The notes: generated from the sequence alone by a model not told the origin. A stretch of 64,000 nucleotides of DNA from Paralysiella testudinis (GCF_016894345.1 NZ_CP069798.1:682001-746000); one strand, 5' to 3'; positions 45,978 through 56,548 are shown, counted from the first letter of the stretch. Translations and numbers: made by a program.

Positions 45978-46061
45978 TTTTTGGCGACGGCGGGCGCAGT
46001 TAGATTGTTTGCATAAATGGGTATAGAATAGCCGGTTTGTGTTTTCAGGCAGCCTGTTTCC

Positions 46062-47603
46062 ATGAATTTGCTCCGCACGCTGGCCAAAGTCAGCAGCATG
46101 ACCATGTTGTCGCGCATTCTCGGCTTTGTGCGCGACACCATTATTGCGCGCACCTTTGGCGCGGGCATGGCCACCGATGCCTTTTTTGTGGCCTTCAAAC
46201 TGCCCAATCTGTTGCGGCGCATTTTTGCCGAAGGCGCGTTTGCGCAGGCGTTTGTGCCGATTTTGGCCGAATACCGCCAAACCCGTTCGGCAGAAGCCAC
46301 GCAAGAATTTATCCGCCATATTGCCGGAATGCTCACGCTGGTGCTGACATTGGTTACCGCCATCGGTATGCTGGCGGCGCCGTGGGTGATTTACGTTTCC
46401 GCGCCCGGCTTTGCCGCCGATGCGGCCAAATTTGATTTGTCGGTGGCGCTGTTGCGCATCACCTTTCCCTATATCCTGCTGATTTCGCTCTCCTCTTTGG
46501 TGGGCAGTATTCTGAACACCTATCACCAGTTTTCCGTACCGGCGTTTACGCCCACATTTTTGAACTTGTCGTTTATCGTATTTGCGCTGTGGCTGGCGCC
46601 GTATTTCGACCCGCCGGTGTTGGCGTTGGCGTGGGCGGTGTTTGTGGGCGGGCTGTTGCAGCTCGGTTTTCAGCTGCCGTATTTGTTTAAGCTCGGCTTT
46701 TTGAAAATGCCGCGATTGGATTTCAAATATGCGGCGGTGAACCGCGTGTTGCGGCAGATGGGGCCGGCGATTTTGGGCGTGAGTGTGGCGCAGATTTCCT
46801 TGGTAATCAACACCATTTTCGCCTCGTTTCTGCCTTCCGGATCGGTGTCGTGGATGTATTATGCCGACCGCCTGATGGAATTGCCCACCGGGGTGTTGGG
46901 GGTGGCGCTGGGTACCATTTTGCTGCCGTCGCTGTCGAAACATTCGGCCACGCAAGACACGCAGGCGTTTTCGGCGCTGTTGGATTGGGGCATTCGCCTA
47001 TGCTTGCTGCTGGCCTTGCCGGCGGCCGTGGGGCTGGCGGTGCTGTCGTTTCCGCTGGTGGCCACGCTGTTTATGTACCGCGAATTTACCCTCCACGATG
47101 CGCAGATGACCCAAGGCGCTTTGATTGCTTATGCTTTTGGTTTGGTGGGGCTGATTTTGATTAAGGTGCTGGCACCGGGCTTTTACGCGCGCCAAAACAT
47201 CAAAACGCCGGTGAAAGTGGCGGTGTTTACCTTGCTGATGACGCAGCTGATGAACCTGGCCTTTGTGTGGCGCTTGCAGCATGTGGGGCTGGCCTTGGCC
47301 ATTGGCTTGGGTGCGTGCTTGAATGCGGCGCTGCTGTATGTGCTGCTGCGCCGCCAAGGCCTGTACCGTCCGCAGCCGGGCTGGCCGCTGTTTTTGGTTA
47401 AATTGCTGCTGGCGTTGCTGGTGATGGGCGGCGGCCTGTGGCTGATGCAAAACCAAACCTGGCTGCCGCTTAATTGGCATGCCCACGGCTGGGTAAAAGT
47501 GGCGCAGCTCAGCGGGCTGGTGGCCGGCGGTATGGCGTTGTATTTCAGCGCGCTGCTGGCGCTGGGCTTCCGCCCGCGCCATTTCCGGCGGCATGAGGTT
47601 TAG
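46062..47603 (+). CDS. murJ: lipid II flippase MurJ
   Basis: MurJ moves lipid II across the inner membrane for peptidoglycan synthesis. The 513-aa protein has about 14 helices. It starts [25 protein letters not shown], a MurJ hallmark, and has [29 protein letters not shown] with the conserved Arg and Asp residues of the central cavity. [36 protein letters not shown], read in short blocks, is equally typical. A DUS lies just before the ATG. It is the only cell-wall gene here. Confidence 0.96.
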   Translation: MNLLRTLAKVSSMTMLSRILGFVRDTIIARTFGAGMATDAFFVAFKLPNLLRRIFAEGAFAQAFVPILAEYRQTRSAEATQEFIRHIAGMLTLVLTLVTAIGMLAAPWVIYVSAPGFAADAAKFDLSVALLRITFPYILLISLSSLVGSILNTYHQFSVPAFTPTFLNLSFIVFALWLAPYFDPPVLALAWAVFVGGLLQLGFQLPYLFKLGFLKMPRLDFKYAAVNRVLRQMGPAILGVSVAQISLVINTIFASFLPSGSVSWMYYADRLMELPTGVLGVALGTILLPSLSKHSATQDTQAFSALLDWGIRLCLLLALPAAVGLAVLSFPLVATLFMYREFTLHDAQMTQGALIAYAFGLVGLILIKVLAPGFYARQNIKTPVKVAVFTLLMTQLMNLAFVWRLQHVGLALAIGLGACLNAALLYVLLRRQGLYRPQPGWPLFLVKLLLALLVMGGGLWLMQNQTWLPLNWHAHGWVKVAQLSGLVAGGMALYFSALLALGFRPRHFRRHEV

Positions 47604-47673
47604 GGTTGTTGGTCGAAGTTATGCATGCAATGTTTCAAAGCTGTCTGAAACCCTGGTATTACAGCGTTCGTCG

Positions 47674-47830
47674 CACCTGCGAAGGCAGGTGCCCAGTTCA
47701 AAGCATCGCTTTGATTTTGCAAAGCCGGATTGCTTTTTAAAACCAGTGGATAACTGAATTAAATGCAGCCGATGCGGCATGCCGTAAAGCTGAAGCTTTG
47801 CTTCAGACTGGGCACCTGCCTGGCGCAGGT
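47674..47830. repeat. inverted pair of REP-like palindromes
   Basis: Two small palindromes, CACCTGCGAAGGCAGGTG (47674-47691) and ACCTGC...GCAGGT (47814-47830), lie in opposite orientation. Longer arms, AGGCAGGTGCCCAGT (47683-47697) and ACTGGGCACCTGCCT (47807-47821), pair with each other across about 110 bases. The arrangement resembles bacterial REP/BIME elements. The stretch 47604-47911 otherwise holds only a DUS pair. Confidence 0.65.
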
Positions 47831-47844
47831 CCGACCTATTTTTA

Positions 47845-47878
47845 AGGCTGCCTGAAAGCAATTACTTTCAGGCAGCCT
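47845..47878. terminator. inverted DUS pair terminator
   Basis: AGGCTGCCTGAA at 47845-47856 and its reverse complement at 47867-47878 form a hairpin between the convergent genes murJ and yhhQ. Confidence 0.8.
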
Positions 47879-47911
47879 TGGTTTTTAACGCACAGTGAAA
47901 TCAACTTGCCT

Positions 47912-48589
47912 TTAACGGCCTTGCTCGGCCAGTTCCGGTGCGGGCGGTTGTTGTACGGCGGTGAGTTTGGCGGTTAAGAAGCGCAGCAGCACGCCGTAAG
48001 CGGGTAGGAAAAACAGCGCGCAAATCAGGATTTTAAAGCCGTAGTCTACCAGTGCGATTTCCGGCCAATGCGCGGCCATAAAGGGGTCGGAGCTGAGGTA
48101 AAACGCCACCGAGAAAAACACCAGTGTATCCAGTGCATTGCCCACCACGGTGGAGGTGCTCGGTGCCACCCACCATGCTTTCAGGCGGCGCAGGCGGTTG
48201 AATACATAAATATCCAGCAATTGCCCCACCACATAGGCGGCAAAGCTGGCCAGCGCAATGCGCGCCACAAAGCCGTTAAAGCTGCCCATGCTGTCCCAGC
48301 CTGTCCACGCGCCGTTGTGAAACAGCACCGATACGCCGTAAGACAAGGCCAATGCGGGCATCATCACCCAAAAAATAATCCGCCGCGCCAGCGTGGAGCC
48401 GAAAATGCGCACGGTAAGATCGGTGGTGAGGAAAATAAACGGAAAGGTAAACGCGCCCCAAGTGGTGTGCAGGCCAAACAGCTCAAACGGAAACTGCACC
48501 AGATAATTGCTGGCGGCAATCACCAGAATATGGAAAAACGCCAGCCAAAACAGCGCTTTTTTTTGTTGTGCTAGGGTAAAGGTATACAT
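47912..48589 (-). CDS. yhhQ: queuosine precursor transporter (YhhQ family)
   Basis: This membrane protein of 225 aa with about six helices takes up 7-deazaguanine precursors of queuosine (preQ0/preQ1). Family features are LPVQFPFELFGLHTTWGAFTFPF-like sequence (VQFPFELFGLHTTWGAFTFP), FLTTDLTVRIFG and the STSTVVGNALDTLVFF region. Its neighbour queF, transcribed in the same direction just upstream, makes preQ1 from preQ0, so the pair combines salvage and synthesis of one modified tRNA base. Confidence 0.92.
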   Translation of the reverse strand: MYTFTLAQQKKALFWLAFFHILVIAASNYLVQFPFELFGLHTTWGAFTFPFIFLTTDLTVRIFGSTLARRIIFWVMMPALALSYGVSVLFHNGAWTGWDSMGSFNGFVARIALASFAAYVVGQLLDIYVFNRLRRLKAWWVAPSTSTVVGNALDTLVFFSVAFYLSSDPFMAAHWPEIALVDYGFKILICALFFLPAYGVLLRFLTAKLTAVQQPPAPELAEQGR

Positions 48590-48620
48590 ATTAAGCTAAC
48601 TTTCATACGGGCTTGGGCTT

Positions 48621-48695
48621 AGAGCCTGTTCACCATCTTGTGTTGTGCTGTTTTCTGTACTAAATCCAGCTACAAAAAAGATGTGAACAGGCTCT
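48621..48695. repeat. 75-bp MITE-like inverted-repeat element
   Basis: AGAGCCTGTTCACCATCTT at the left and AAGATGTGAACAGGCTCT at the right are nearly perfect inverted ends. The interior (GTAGCTGGATTTAGTACAG on the minus strand) has no coding capacity. It lies between yhhQ and queF. A source transposase is not visible in the window. Confidence 0.7.
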
Positions 48696-48744
48696 GAAAG
48701 TTTTTTACTTTCAGGCAGCCTTTTATTTATGGGAAGAAGGGAAA

Positions 48745-49215
48745 TCAGCGCAACTGAAAGTTCAGCAAACGCTCGGCGGCCATATCGGCAAAACGGCTGC
48801 CCGGGCGGCCATAATTGGCGTAAGGATGAATGGCAATGCCGCCGCGCGGGGTGAATTCGCCGTACACTTCAATGTATTTCGGCTGCATCAGCGCCAGCAG
48901 GTCTTTCATAATGATGTTCACGCAATCTTCATGAAAGTCGCCGTGGTTGCGAAAGCTGAATAAATACAATTTGAGCGATTTGCTTTCCACCATTTTTACA
49001 TCGGGAATATAGGCAATGTGGATGGTGGCGAAGTCCGGCTGGCCGGTCATCGGGCACAGGCTGGTGAATTCGGGGCAAATAAATTTGACCAGATAATCGT
49101 TGTCGGGGTGCTTGTTGTCGAAGGCTTCGAGCACGTCCGGCGCGTATTGGCCGGGGTATTGCGTGTGCTGATTGCCCAACAGGCTGAGGCCGTTTAATTC
49201 GTCGGCTTGGCGCAT
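48745..49215 (-). CDS. queF: NADPH-dependent 7-cyano-7-deazaguanine reductase
   Basis: QueF reduces the nitrile of preQ0 to the aminomethyl group of preQ1 in queuosine synthesis. It is of the short type (156 aa). The catalytic Cys is in [13 protein letters not shown], with the Asp of the same motif, and the family motif [21 protein letters not shown] is present in blocks. I chose the ATG at 49215, which follows CTAAGGAATCTTCCC. Upstream in-frame codons overlap the preQ1 riboswitch and are not expected to be translated. Confidence 0.95.
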   Translation of the reverse strand: MRQADELNGLSLLGNQHTQYPGQYAPDVLEAFDNKHPDNDYLVKFICPEFTSLCPMTGQPDFATIHIAYIPDVKMVESKSLKLYLFSFRNHGDFHEDCVNIIMKDLLALMQPKYIEVYGEFTPRGGIAIHPYANYGRPGSRFADMAAERLLNFQLR

Positions 49216-49224
49216 GGGAAGATT

Positions 49225-49261
49225 CCTTAGTTTTTTATTGTGGGAGGTTTGCGAACCACAG
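49225..49261 (-). promoter_or_regulatory. preQ1-I riboswitch controlling queF
   Basis: Read on the minus strand: CTGTGGTTCGCAAACC, then TCCCACAATAAAAAACTAAGG. TGTGG and CCACA form P1. The A-rich tail AAAAAACTA folds back into the loop as the pseudoknot of class I preQ1 riboswitches. The tail merges with the ribosome-binding site CTAAGG, so preQ1 binding should block translation of queF. Position and sequence fit the family very well. Confidence 0.88.
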
Positions 49262-49565
49262 AAGGAGCGCGATTGTAAAGCAAAGCGCATCAAAATCAAA
49301 CCATTATTTTATTGCGTGCTGTAGGCTGCCTGAAACCCCATTACCTGAACCCCATCAATTGCTGCAACACAACATTCCACCTTTTTTCGGCTATATTCTG
49401 TCGCATTGGCGGTTTTTATAGAAAATCACCCATTCAAAAGGCTGCCTGAAGCCATAATAGCGCCATTAAATGGCACGATAGCAGCTCGCGCCTTGATTTT
49501 TCGGGGCAAAGCGGCTAGGCTGCCGTATTACATTAAACCCAATAAAACGCCCACAGGAACCCCTT
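49262..49565. other. intergenic region between queF and aroG
   Basis: The genes are divergent. Two DUS words are present (49323-49334 and 49440-49451). TATATT at 49392-49397 could be a -10 box for aroG, but no matching -35 is visible. No gene is seen. Confidence 0.45.
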
Positions 49566-50624
49566 ATGAGCCCCGCCTTAGCCCGCCAAACCGACGACAC
49601 CAAAATCAGGGAAATCAAAGAATTATTGCCACCGATTGCGCATTTATACGAGCTGCCCATCAGCGATGAAGTGGCCGAGCTGGTGTTTGATACCCGTCAA
49701 GAAATCGCCGATTTGGTGCATGGGCGCGATGAGCGCCTGCTGGTGATTATCGGCCCGTGCTCTATTCACGACCCGCAAGCCGCCATCGAATACGCCCAAC
49801 GCCTGCTGCCCTTGCGCCAAAAATACGCCCAAGAATTGCTGATTGTGATGCGCGTGTATTTTGAAAAGCCGCGTACCACCGTGGGCTGGAAAGGCCTGAT
49901 TAACGATCCGCACCTAGACGGCACGTTCGACATCAACTACGGCTTGCGCCAAGCACGCCGCCTGTTGCTGGAATTAAACAGCTTGGGCATGCCCGCGTCT
50001 ACCGAATTTCTCGACATGATTACGCCACAGTATTTTGCCGACTTGATTTCGTGGGGTGCCATCGGCGCGCGCACCACCGAAAGCCAAGTACACCGCGAGC
50101 TGGCTTCCGGTCTCTCATGCCCGGTGGGCTTTAAAAACGGCACCGACGGCAACCTGAAAATCGCCATTGATGCCATTGGCGCGGCCAGCCATCCGCACCA
50201 CTTCTTATCGGTAACCAAAGCCGGCCATTCCGCCATCGTGCACACCGCCGGCAACCCCGATTGCCATGTGATTTTGCGCGGCGGCAAAGAGCCCAACTAC
50301 AGCAGCGAACACGTGCAAGCCGCCGCCGAACAACTGGCCGGCGCCAAGGTAACCCCGCGCTTGATGGTGGATTTCAGCCATGCCAACAGCCGCAAAGACT
50401 ACCGCCGCCAAATGGAAGTGGCCGCCGATGTGGCCGCGCAATTGCAAAACGGCGAGCGCAATATTATGGGCGTGATGGTGGAAAGCCATTTGGTTGAAGG
50501 CCGCCAAGACAAGCCGGAAACCTACGGCCAAAGCATCACCGATGCCTGCATCGGCTGGAGCGACACCGAAGCGTTGTTGGCACAGCTGGCCGCTGCCAAT
50601 AAGGTGCGTATGGGCGCTAAATAA
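49566..50624 (+). CDS. aroG: 3-deoxy-7-phosphoheptulonate (DAHP) synthase, class I AroG type
   Basis: The enzyme condenses phosphoenolpyruvate and erythrose 4-phosphate, the first step of aromatic amino acid synthesis. The 352-aa protein has the class I signatures VIIGPCSIHDPQAAIEYA, MRVYFEKPRTTVGWKGLIND, ARTTESQVHRELASGLSCPVGFKNGT and MVDFSHANSRKDY. The N-terminal extension of about 45 residues is where feedback inhibitors bind in this family. It is monocistronic, followed by a miniature element and a terminator. Confidence 0.95.
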   Translation: MSPALARQTDDTKIREIKELLPPIAHLYELPISDEVAELVFDTRQEIADLVHGRDERLLVIIGPCSIHDPQAAIEYAQRLLPLRQKYAQELLIVMRVYFEKPRTTVGWKGLINDPHLDGTFDINYGLRQARRLLLELNSLGMPASTEFLDMITPQYFADLISWGAIGARTTESQVHRELASGLSCPVGFKNGTDGNLKIAIDAIGAASHPHHFLSVTKAGHSAIVHTAGNPDCHVILRGGKEPNYSSEHVQAAAEQLAGAKVTPRLMVDFSHANSRKDYRRQMEVAADVAAQLQNGERNIMGVMVESHLVEGRQDKPETYGQSITDACIGWSDTEALLAQLAAANKVRMGAK

Positions 50625-50629
50625 GCCTT

Positions 50630-50716
50630 ATACCAATCCTAAAAAATAACCTAACTGCGTTGGCTCGCCTACGCGCTAAGCGAACGACTTTGTTATCTTA
50701 TTTTTTGAATTGGTAT
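50630..50716. repeat. 87-bp short form of the ATACCAAT miniature element
   Basis: The left end ATACCAATCCTAAAAAATAA is identical to that of the element at 42701-42905, and the right end is its inverted match. It keeps only the TTGGCTCGCCTACGCG core, so it looks like an internal deletion derivative. It lies six bases after the aroG stop codon. Confidence 0.8.
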
Positions 50717-50754
50717 TATATGCTTTGATGATGCTTCACCAGCGGTTAAAGCAA

Positions 50755-50790
50755 AAACACCGCCATCTGCTAAATCAGATGGCGGTGTTT
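50755..50790. terminator. bidirectional intrinsic terminator between aroG and lldD
   Basis: AAACACCGCCATCTG and CAGATGGCGGTGTTT form a 15-bp stem around a 6-base loop, with A- and T-runs outside. It serves the convergent genes aroG and lldD. A DUS follows at 50795-50806. Confidence 0.9.
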
Positions 50791-50815
50791 TTATTTTCAG
50801 GCAGCCTTTAATACA

Positions 50816-51973
50816 TCAATACGTGCCTTTAACCAAAATATCTTTGGTTACATCCTGAATATTACGGTGGCCGGTGAAGGCCATGGAAATATCCATTTCT
50901 TTATAGAGGATCTCCAGCGCGCGGGTAACGCCTTCTTCGCCGTAAGCGCCCAAGCCATAAAGGAAGGCGCGGCCGATTAAGGTACCACGGGCGCCTAAGG
51001 CCCAGGCTTTGAGTATGTCTTGGCCGCTGCGAATGCCGCTGTCGAGCCACACTTCAATTTCGCTGCCCACGGCCGACACCACATCGGGCAGGGCTTTGAT
51101 GCTGGACACAGCGCCGTCGAGCTGGCGGCCGCCGTGATTCGACACCACTAGGGCATCGGCACCGCTTTTTACCGCCATCTCCGCATCTTCCGGCTCCATA
51201 ATGCCTTTGATAATCAGCTTGCCGCCCCACAGGTCTTTGATGCGAGCCACATCGTCCCAGCTTAGGCGCGGATCGAATTGCTCGGATGTCCACGATGACA
51301 GCGACGACAAATCGCCCACGTTTTTGGCATGGCCAACAATATTGCGGAAGGTGCGTCGCTCGGTATTGAGCATTTTCATGCACCACTCAGGCTTGGTGGC
51401 CAAGTTGAGCAAATTCATCAAGGTGGGCTTGGGTGGTGCGGACAGGCCGTTTTTGATGTCTTTGTGGCGCTGGCCCAGTACTTGCAAGTCGGCGGTGAGC
51501 ATCAGTGCCGAGCATTTGGCTTCTTTGGCGCGGCGGATGAGGTCTTCCATAAATTCGCGGTCGCGCATCACATACAGCTGAAACCAAAACGGGGCGCTGG
51601 TGTTTTCGGCCACATCTTCAATCGAGCAGATGGACATGGTGGATAAGGTAAACGGCACGCCGAATTTTTCGGCGGCGCGAGCGGCCAAAATTTCGCCGTC
51701 GGCATGTTGCATGCCGGTAAAGCCGGTGGGGGCGATGGCCACGGGCATTCTGACTTCTTGGCCAATCATTTTGGTGGCCAGGCTGCGGTTTTCCATGTCC
51801 ACCAGCACTTTTTGGCGCAGCTTGATGTGTTGGAAGTCGCTGCTGTTTTCGCGATAGGTGGTTTCAGTCCATGAGCCGGAGTCGGCATAGTCGTAAAACA
51901 TTTTCGGCACTTTGCGCTGAGCCACGCGGCGCAGGTCTTCGATGCAGGTCATTTTGCTAAGATCACGTTTCAT
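50816..51973 (-). CDS. lldD: FMN-dependent L-lactate dehydrogenase
   Basis: This membrane-associated flavoenzyme oxidises L-lactate to pyruvate and passes electrons to quinone, an important carbon source route for mucosal Neisseriaceae. The 385-aa protein has FDYADSGSWTETTYREN-like N-terminus (MFYDYADSGSWTETTYREN), MPVAIAPTGFTGMQHADGE, the FMN region LIIKGIMEPEDAEMAVKSG and the active-site His in VVSNHGGRQLDGA. It is monocistronic. Confidence 0.94.
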   Translation of the reverse strand: MKRDLSKMTCIEDLRRVAQRKVPKMFYDYADSGSWTETTYRENSSDFQHIKLRQKVLVDMENRSLATKMIGQEVRMPVAIAPTGFTGMQHADGEILAARAAEKFGVPFTLSTMSICSIEDVAENTSAPFWFQLYVMRDREFMEDLIRRAKEAKCSALMLTADLQVLGQRHKDIKNGLSAPPKPTLMNLLNLATKPEWCMKMLNTERRTFRNIVGHAKNVGDLSSLSSWTSEQFDPRLSWDDVARIKDLWGGKLIIKGIMEPEDAEMAVKSGADALVVSNHGGRQLDGAVSSIKALPDVVSAVGSEIEVWLDSGIRSGQDILKAWALGARGTLIGRAFLYGLGAYGEEGVTRALEILYKEMDISMAFTGHRNIQDVTKDILVKGTY

Positions 51974-52142
51974 GAGAGTCCACCTTTGCTGGGTTTGGGC
52001 ATGCCATTTAGAGCCAATGGCTTAAACCGCGATTCTTGCGCATTTGGCGCAAAAAAACAATGCCTATTTTCGGATATGGTGATTTTTTTGTTCGATATTA
52101 ATCATGCTGATGTTGTTGGGTGTGCGGTAGATGATGAGGTGA

Positions 52143-52182
52143 AGGCTACCTGAAAGCCATTTATAAGGCTTTCAGGTAGCCT
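52143..52182 (-). terminator. hairpin built from Eikenella-dialect DUS
   Basis: AGGCTACCTGAAAGCC (52143-52158) and GGCTTTCAGGTAGCCT (52167-52182) pair perfectly over 16 bp. Both arms carry AGGCTACCTGAA, not the AGGCTGCCTGAA used in other terminators of this window. It lies past the prpE stop codon. Confidence 0.8.
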
Positions 52183-52204
52183 TGTGGTGAATTAAACCGC
52201 GGAT

Positions 52205-54178
52205 TTAGCCGCGCATGATTTCCTGAATGCCAGCCAAGGCATTCGGGTCGTCCAGCGTAGACAAGTCACCCGGGTCGCGCCCTTCGGCCACGGCCTGAAT
52301 CGAGCGGCGCAGCAGTTTGCCGGAGCGGGTTTTGGGCAGGGTGAGGGTGAAATACACTTCGGCCGGGCGTGCCACGGCACCCAGCTGTTTCACCACTTCG
52401 GCAAACACTTCTTTTTCCAGTGCGGCGCGTTTGTCGGCCGAATCCATGGCGCTGTTGTCTTTTAAGGTGCAAAAGGCAATCGGTACTTGGCCTTTGAGTT
52501 CATCGGCTTTGCCCACCACGGCCACTTCGGCCACCAGCGGATGGCCGCAAATGGCTTCTTCGATTTCGCGGGTGCCCAAGCGATGGCCGGCCACGTTAAT
52601 CACGTCGTCGGTGCGCCCCAAGATAAAGTAGTAGCCGTCTTCGTCTTGCACCGCCCAGTCGGAAGTAGAGTAGTAGCTGCCGTCAAATTCGGAAAAATAG
52701 CTGCTGATAAAGCGCTTGTCATCCCCCCACACGGTGGCTAAGCAGCCCGGCGGCAAGGGCGGCTGTACGGTGAGCAGGCCTTTTTCATTCGGTTGGCACG
52801 GCGCGCCGGTGGCTTCATTGCGGATGGTGACATCGTAGCCGTATACCGGCATGCCGGGCGAGCCGTAGCGCAGCGGTTTTAAATCCACGCCGGGCAGGTA
52901 AGACAGCAGCGGCCAGCCGGTTTCGGTTTGCCAATAGTTGTCGACAATGGCGGCGTCAAGGTTGTCGGCCAGCCAAGAGGCGGTGGGCTCATCCAAGGGT
53001 TCACCGGCCAAGAAGAAGTATTGCAGGCTGGAGAGGTCGTATTTGTCCATCCATGCCGGATCTTGTTTTTTGAGGATGCGTGCGCCGGTGGGCGAAGAAA
53101 ACAGCGCGGTTACGCGGTATTCGGCAATGGTGCGCCACCAGATGCCCGGGTCGGGATTGGTGGGTAGGCCTTCGTAAACAATGGTGGTCATGCCGTGCAG
53201 CAGGGGGGCATATACTATATAAGAGTGCCCCACCACCCAGCCGATGTCGGAAGTAGACCAAAACACTTCGCCGGGGCGGCAGTCGTAGATGTGGTTCATG
53301 GAAGCCGCCAGCGCCACCGCATAGCCGCCAATATCGCGCTGCACGCCTTTGGGCTTACCGGTGGTGCCGGAGGTATAAAGAATATAAGAAGGATCGGTGG
53401 ACTTCATCCAAGCGCAAGGCACGCTGGCTTGGCGGTCCACGCTGTTGTGGCGCATGGTGGCGTAGTCCACATCCCAATTTTGCTGCGGCATGGCGGCGTC
53501 CAAGCCACGGTTCACCACCAATACATGCTCGGGTTTGAATTCGGCCTGCTCCACCGCGCTGTCGACCAAATGCTTGTACGGCACCACTTTGCCGCCGCGC
53601 ATACCTGCATCGGCGGTAATCAGCACTTTGGGCTGGGCGTCGTCGATGCGCATGGCCAAGTTGTGGGCGGCAAAGCCGCCGAACACCACCGAATGAATCG
53701 CACCCAAGCGTGCGCAAGCCAGCATGGCAAACAGCGCTTCGGCAATCATCGGCATGTAAATCACCACCCGGTCGCCACGATCCACGCCCAAGCGCTGCAA
53801 TACATCGGCAAAGTAATTCACCTCTTGGTGAAACTCGCGATAGCTGATGTGGCGTTTCACACAGCCGTCTTCCACGATAATGCGCGCACCTAAATCATCA
53901 AAGGCTGCCTGAACCGCCGGTTTCTCTGCCAGCAAGGCACGGTTGATTTCGGTGGAGAGCCACACAATCGCATTTTGTTCGGCACGTTCGGCCAAATGGC
54001 GGTCGATGCAGTTGTGGCTCAAATTCAGCTCACCATCCACAAACCAGCGCGCAAACGGCGGATTGCTGAAGTCCAGCACTTGCTCCGGGGCTTTGTGCCA
54101 GTCAATCAATCGCGCTTGCTCGCCCCAGAAGGCGGCTTTGTCTTCAATTGAACGTTGGTGGAATTCGGCGTAGTTCAT
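52205..54178 (-). CDS. prpE: propionyl-CoA synthetase (acyl-CoA synthetase, PrpE type)
   Basis: This AMP-forming ligase activates propionate (and less efficiently acetate) to its CoA ester. The 657-aa protein shows the P-loop ILYTSGTTGKPKGVQRDIGG, whose RDIGGYAVALA continuation points to PrpE rather than acetyl-CoA synthetase. Also seen are MRGGKVVPYKHLVDSA, DNYWQTETGWP and the C-terminal catalytic Lys in LPKTRSGKLLRR. Methylcitrate-cycle genes are not in the window. Substrate preference is inferred. Confidence 0.88.
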   Translation of the reverse strand: MNYAEFHQRSIEDKAAFWGEQARLIDWHKAPEQVLDFSNPPFARWFVDGELNLSHNCIDRHLAERAEQNAIVWLSTEINRALLAEKPAVQAAFDDLGARIIVEDGCVKRHISYREFHQEVNYFADVLQRLGVDRGDRVVIYMPMIAEALFAMLACARLGAIHSVVFGGFAAHNLAMRIDDAQPKVLITADAGMRGGKVVPYKHLVDSAVEQAEFKPEHVLVVNRGLDAAMPQQNWDVDYATMRHNSVDRQASVPCAWMKSTDPSYILYTSGTTGKPKGVQRDIGGYAVALAASMNHIYDCRPGEVFWSTSDIGWVVGHSYIVYAPLLHGMTTIVYEGLPTNPDPGIWWRTIAEYRVTALFSSPTGARILKKQDPAWMDKYDLSSLQYFFLAGEPLDEPTASWLADNLDAAIVDNYWQTETGWPLLSYLPGVDLKPLRYGSPGMPVYGYDVTIRNEATGAPCQPNEKGLLTVQPPLPPGCLATVWGDDKRFISSYFSEFDGSYYSTSDWAVQDEDGYYFILGRTDDVINVAGHRLGTREIEEAICGHPLVAEVAVVGKADELKGQVPIAFCTLKDNSAMDSADKRAALEKEVFAEVVKQLGAVARPAEVYFTLTLPKTRSGKLLRRSIQAVAEGRDPGDLSTLDDPNALAGIQEIMRG

Positions 54179-54523
54179 GATGCTCCTTTGTGTTGATTAT
54201 TCTTATGGGTGGTGTAGTGAATGAAAGAAACCGTAGGTGGCATACATTACAACAGCACCTCGCTCCCAAATACAGGGGCACGAAGGTGCTGTGTGTGTTT
54301 GCCGCTGTGGCTTATTATGGTATTAAGTTTCTGCTCTAGTAACGAAATTTAGCGGATTTCAGGCATGAGTGCAATGTATTCATGCGATTAAATTATTGTT
54401 GCGGCAGCATGGTTTTTAAGGGCGTCCAACCCGGCTTTGGGTCATCGCCGACGCATGGGGAGCCCTATAGCGGAATATATTGATACAGCAAAGGCAAAGC
54501 TATAAAGAAAGAATCGATATATT
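54179..54523. other. intergenic region upstream of prpE
   Basis: It contains a 9-bp stem, ACAGCACCT/AGGTGCTGT (54252-54292), on the prpE side. Otherwise no gene, DUS or clear promoter is seen. Confidence 0.45.
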
Positions 54524-54551
54524 TTCAGGCAGCCTATGTAGGCTGCCTGAA
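54524..54551. terminator. tight inverted DUS hairpin upstream of the rRNA operon
   Basis: TTCAGGCAGCCT (54524-54535) and AGGCTGCCTGAA (54540-54551) are separated by four bases, giving a compact 12-bp hairpin that can insulate the rRNA promoter region. Confidence 0.75.
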
Positions 54552-54702
54552 AGCTTTATTGATGTTTGTTGTAGCTATTTTGTTATTGATTTTTGCTTTG
54601 TTGATGGTGATTCTTAGATTATTTCCGCAAGACATTCCGAATAATATTCTTTTAAATTTTAGCGATTTGCTGGTTTTGGGTATAGATTTTTGCGAATGGG
54701 TG

Positions 54703-54731
54703 TTGACGGTTTGGATTGGTTTGCGTATAGT
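54703..54731 (+). promoter_or_regulatory. rRNA operon promoter
   Basis: TTGACG at 54703-54708, 17 bases and TATAGT at 54726-54731 form a near-consensus promoter about 270 bp before 16S. The predicted start is near 54738. It lies inside an open frame of about 100 codons (54559-54873), which I therefore do not call a gene. Confidence 0.75.
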
Positions 54732-54815
54732 TCGCTTTCTTCGCTGCTGCAGCGAAGTCGAGACGGAAGAGAAAATTATACCACAAAGTGGTTTCGTTGC
54801 TTCGGTTTTGGGATG

Positions 54816-54867
54816 GCTCTTTAACAAACAGATTACCGATAAGTGTGAGTGCGACAAGCCTCACACT
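54816..54867 (+). promoter_or_regulatory. rRNA leader antitermination region (boxA and hairpin)
   Basis: GCTCTTTAAC at 54816-54825 is a boxA. It is followed by a hairpin with arms AGTGTGAG (54842-54849) and CTCACACT (54860-54867). A second boxA-like TCTTTAACAAATTGG lies in the spacer near 57101. These recruit Nus factors in characterised operons. Confidence 0.7.
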
Positions 54868-55004
54868 GTTTAAGAAGTAAAGACAAGACATGAATGTTTG
54901 CCGGTGGGTTTCTGCCGGTATGCATCATTCTCTGTTTTTTCTTTGAGAAGCAGACCAGTATGGAGTTGGGTTTTGCCTGGCTCTAACAGTATTAAAGCTA
55001 AGAT

Positions 55005-56548
<1,544 letters not shown>

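Noticed and set aside
45936-46955. Minus-strand open frame of 339 codons opposite murJ
   Set aside because: It is antisense to the conserved murJ, very rich in Gln/Arg/His, and runs through a terminator.
54559-54873. Open frame of about 104 codons with hydrophobic N-terminus before 16S
   Set aside because: It contains the rRNA promoter (54703-54731) and boxA (54816-54825) and lacks a ribosome-binding site.
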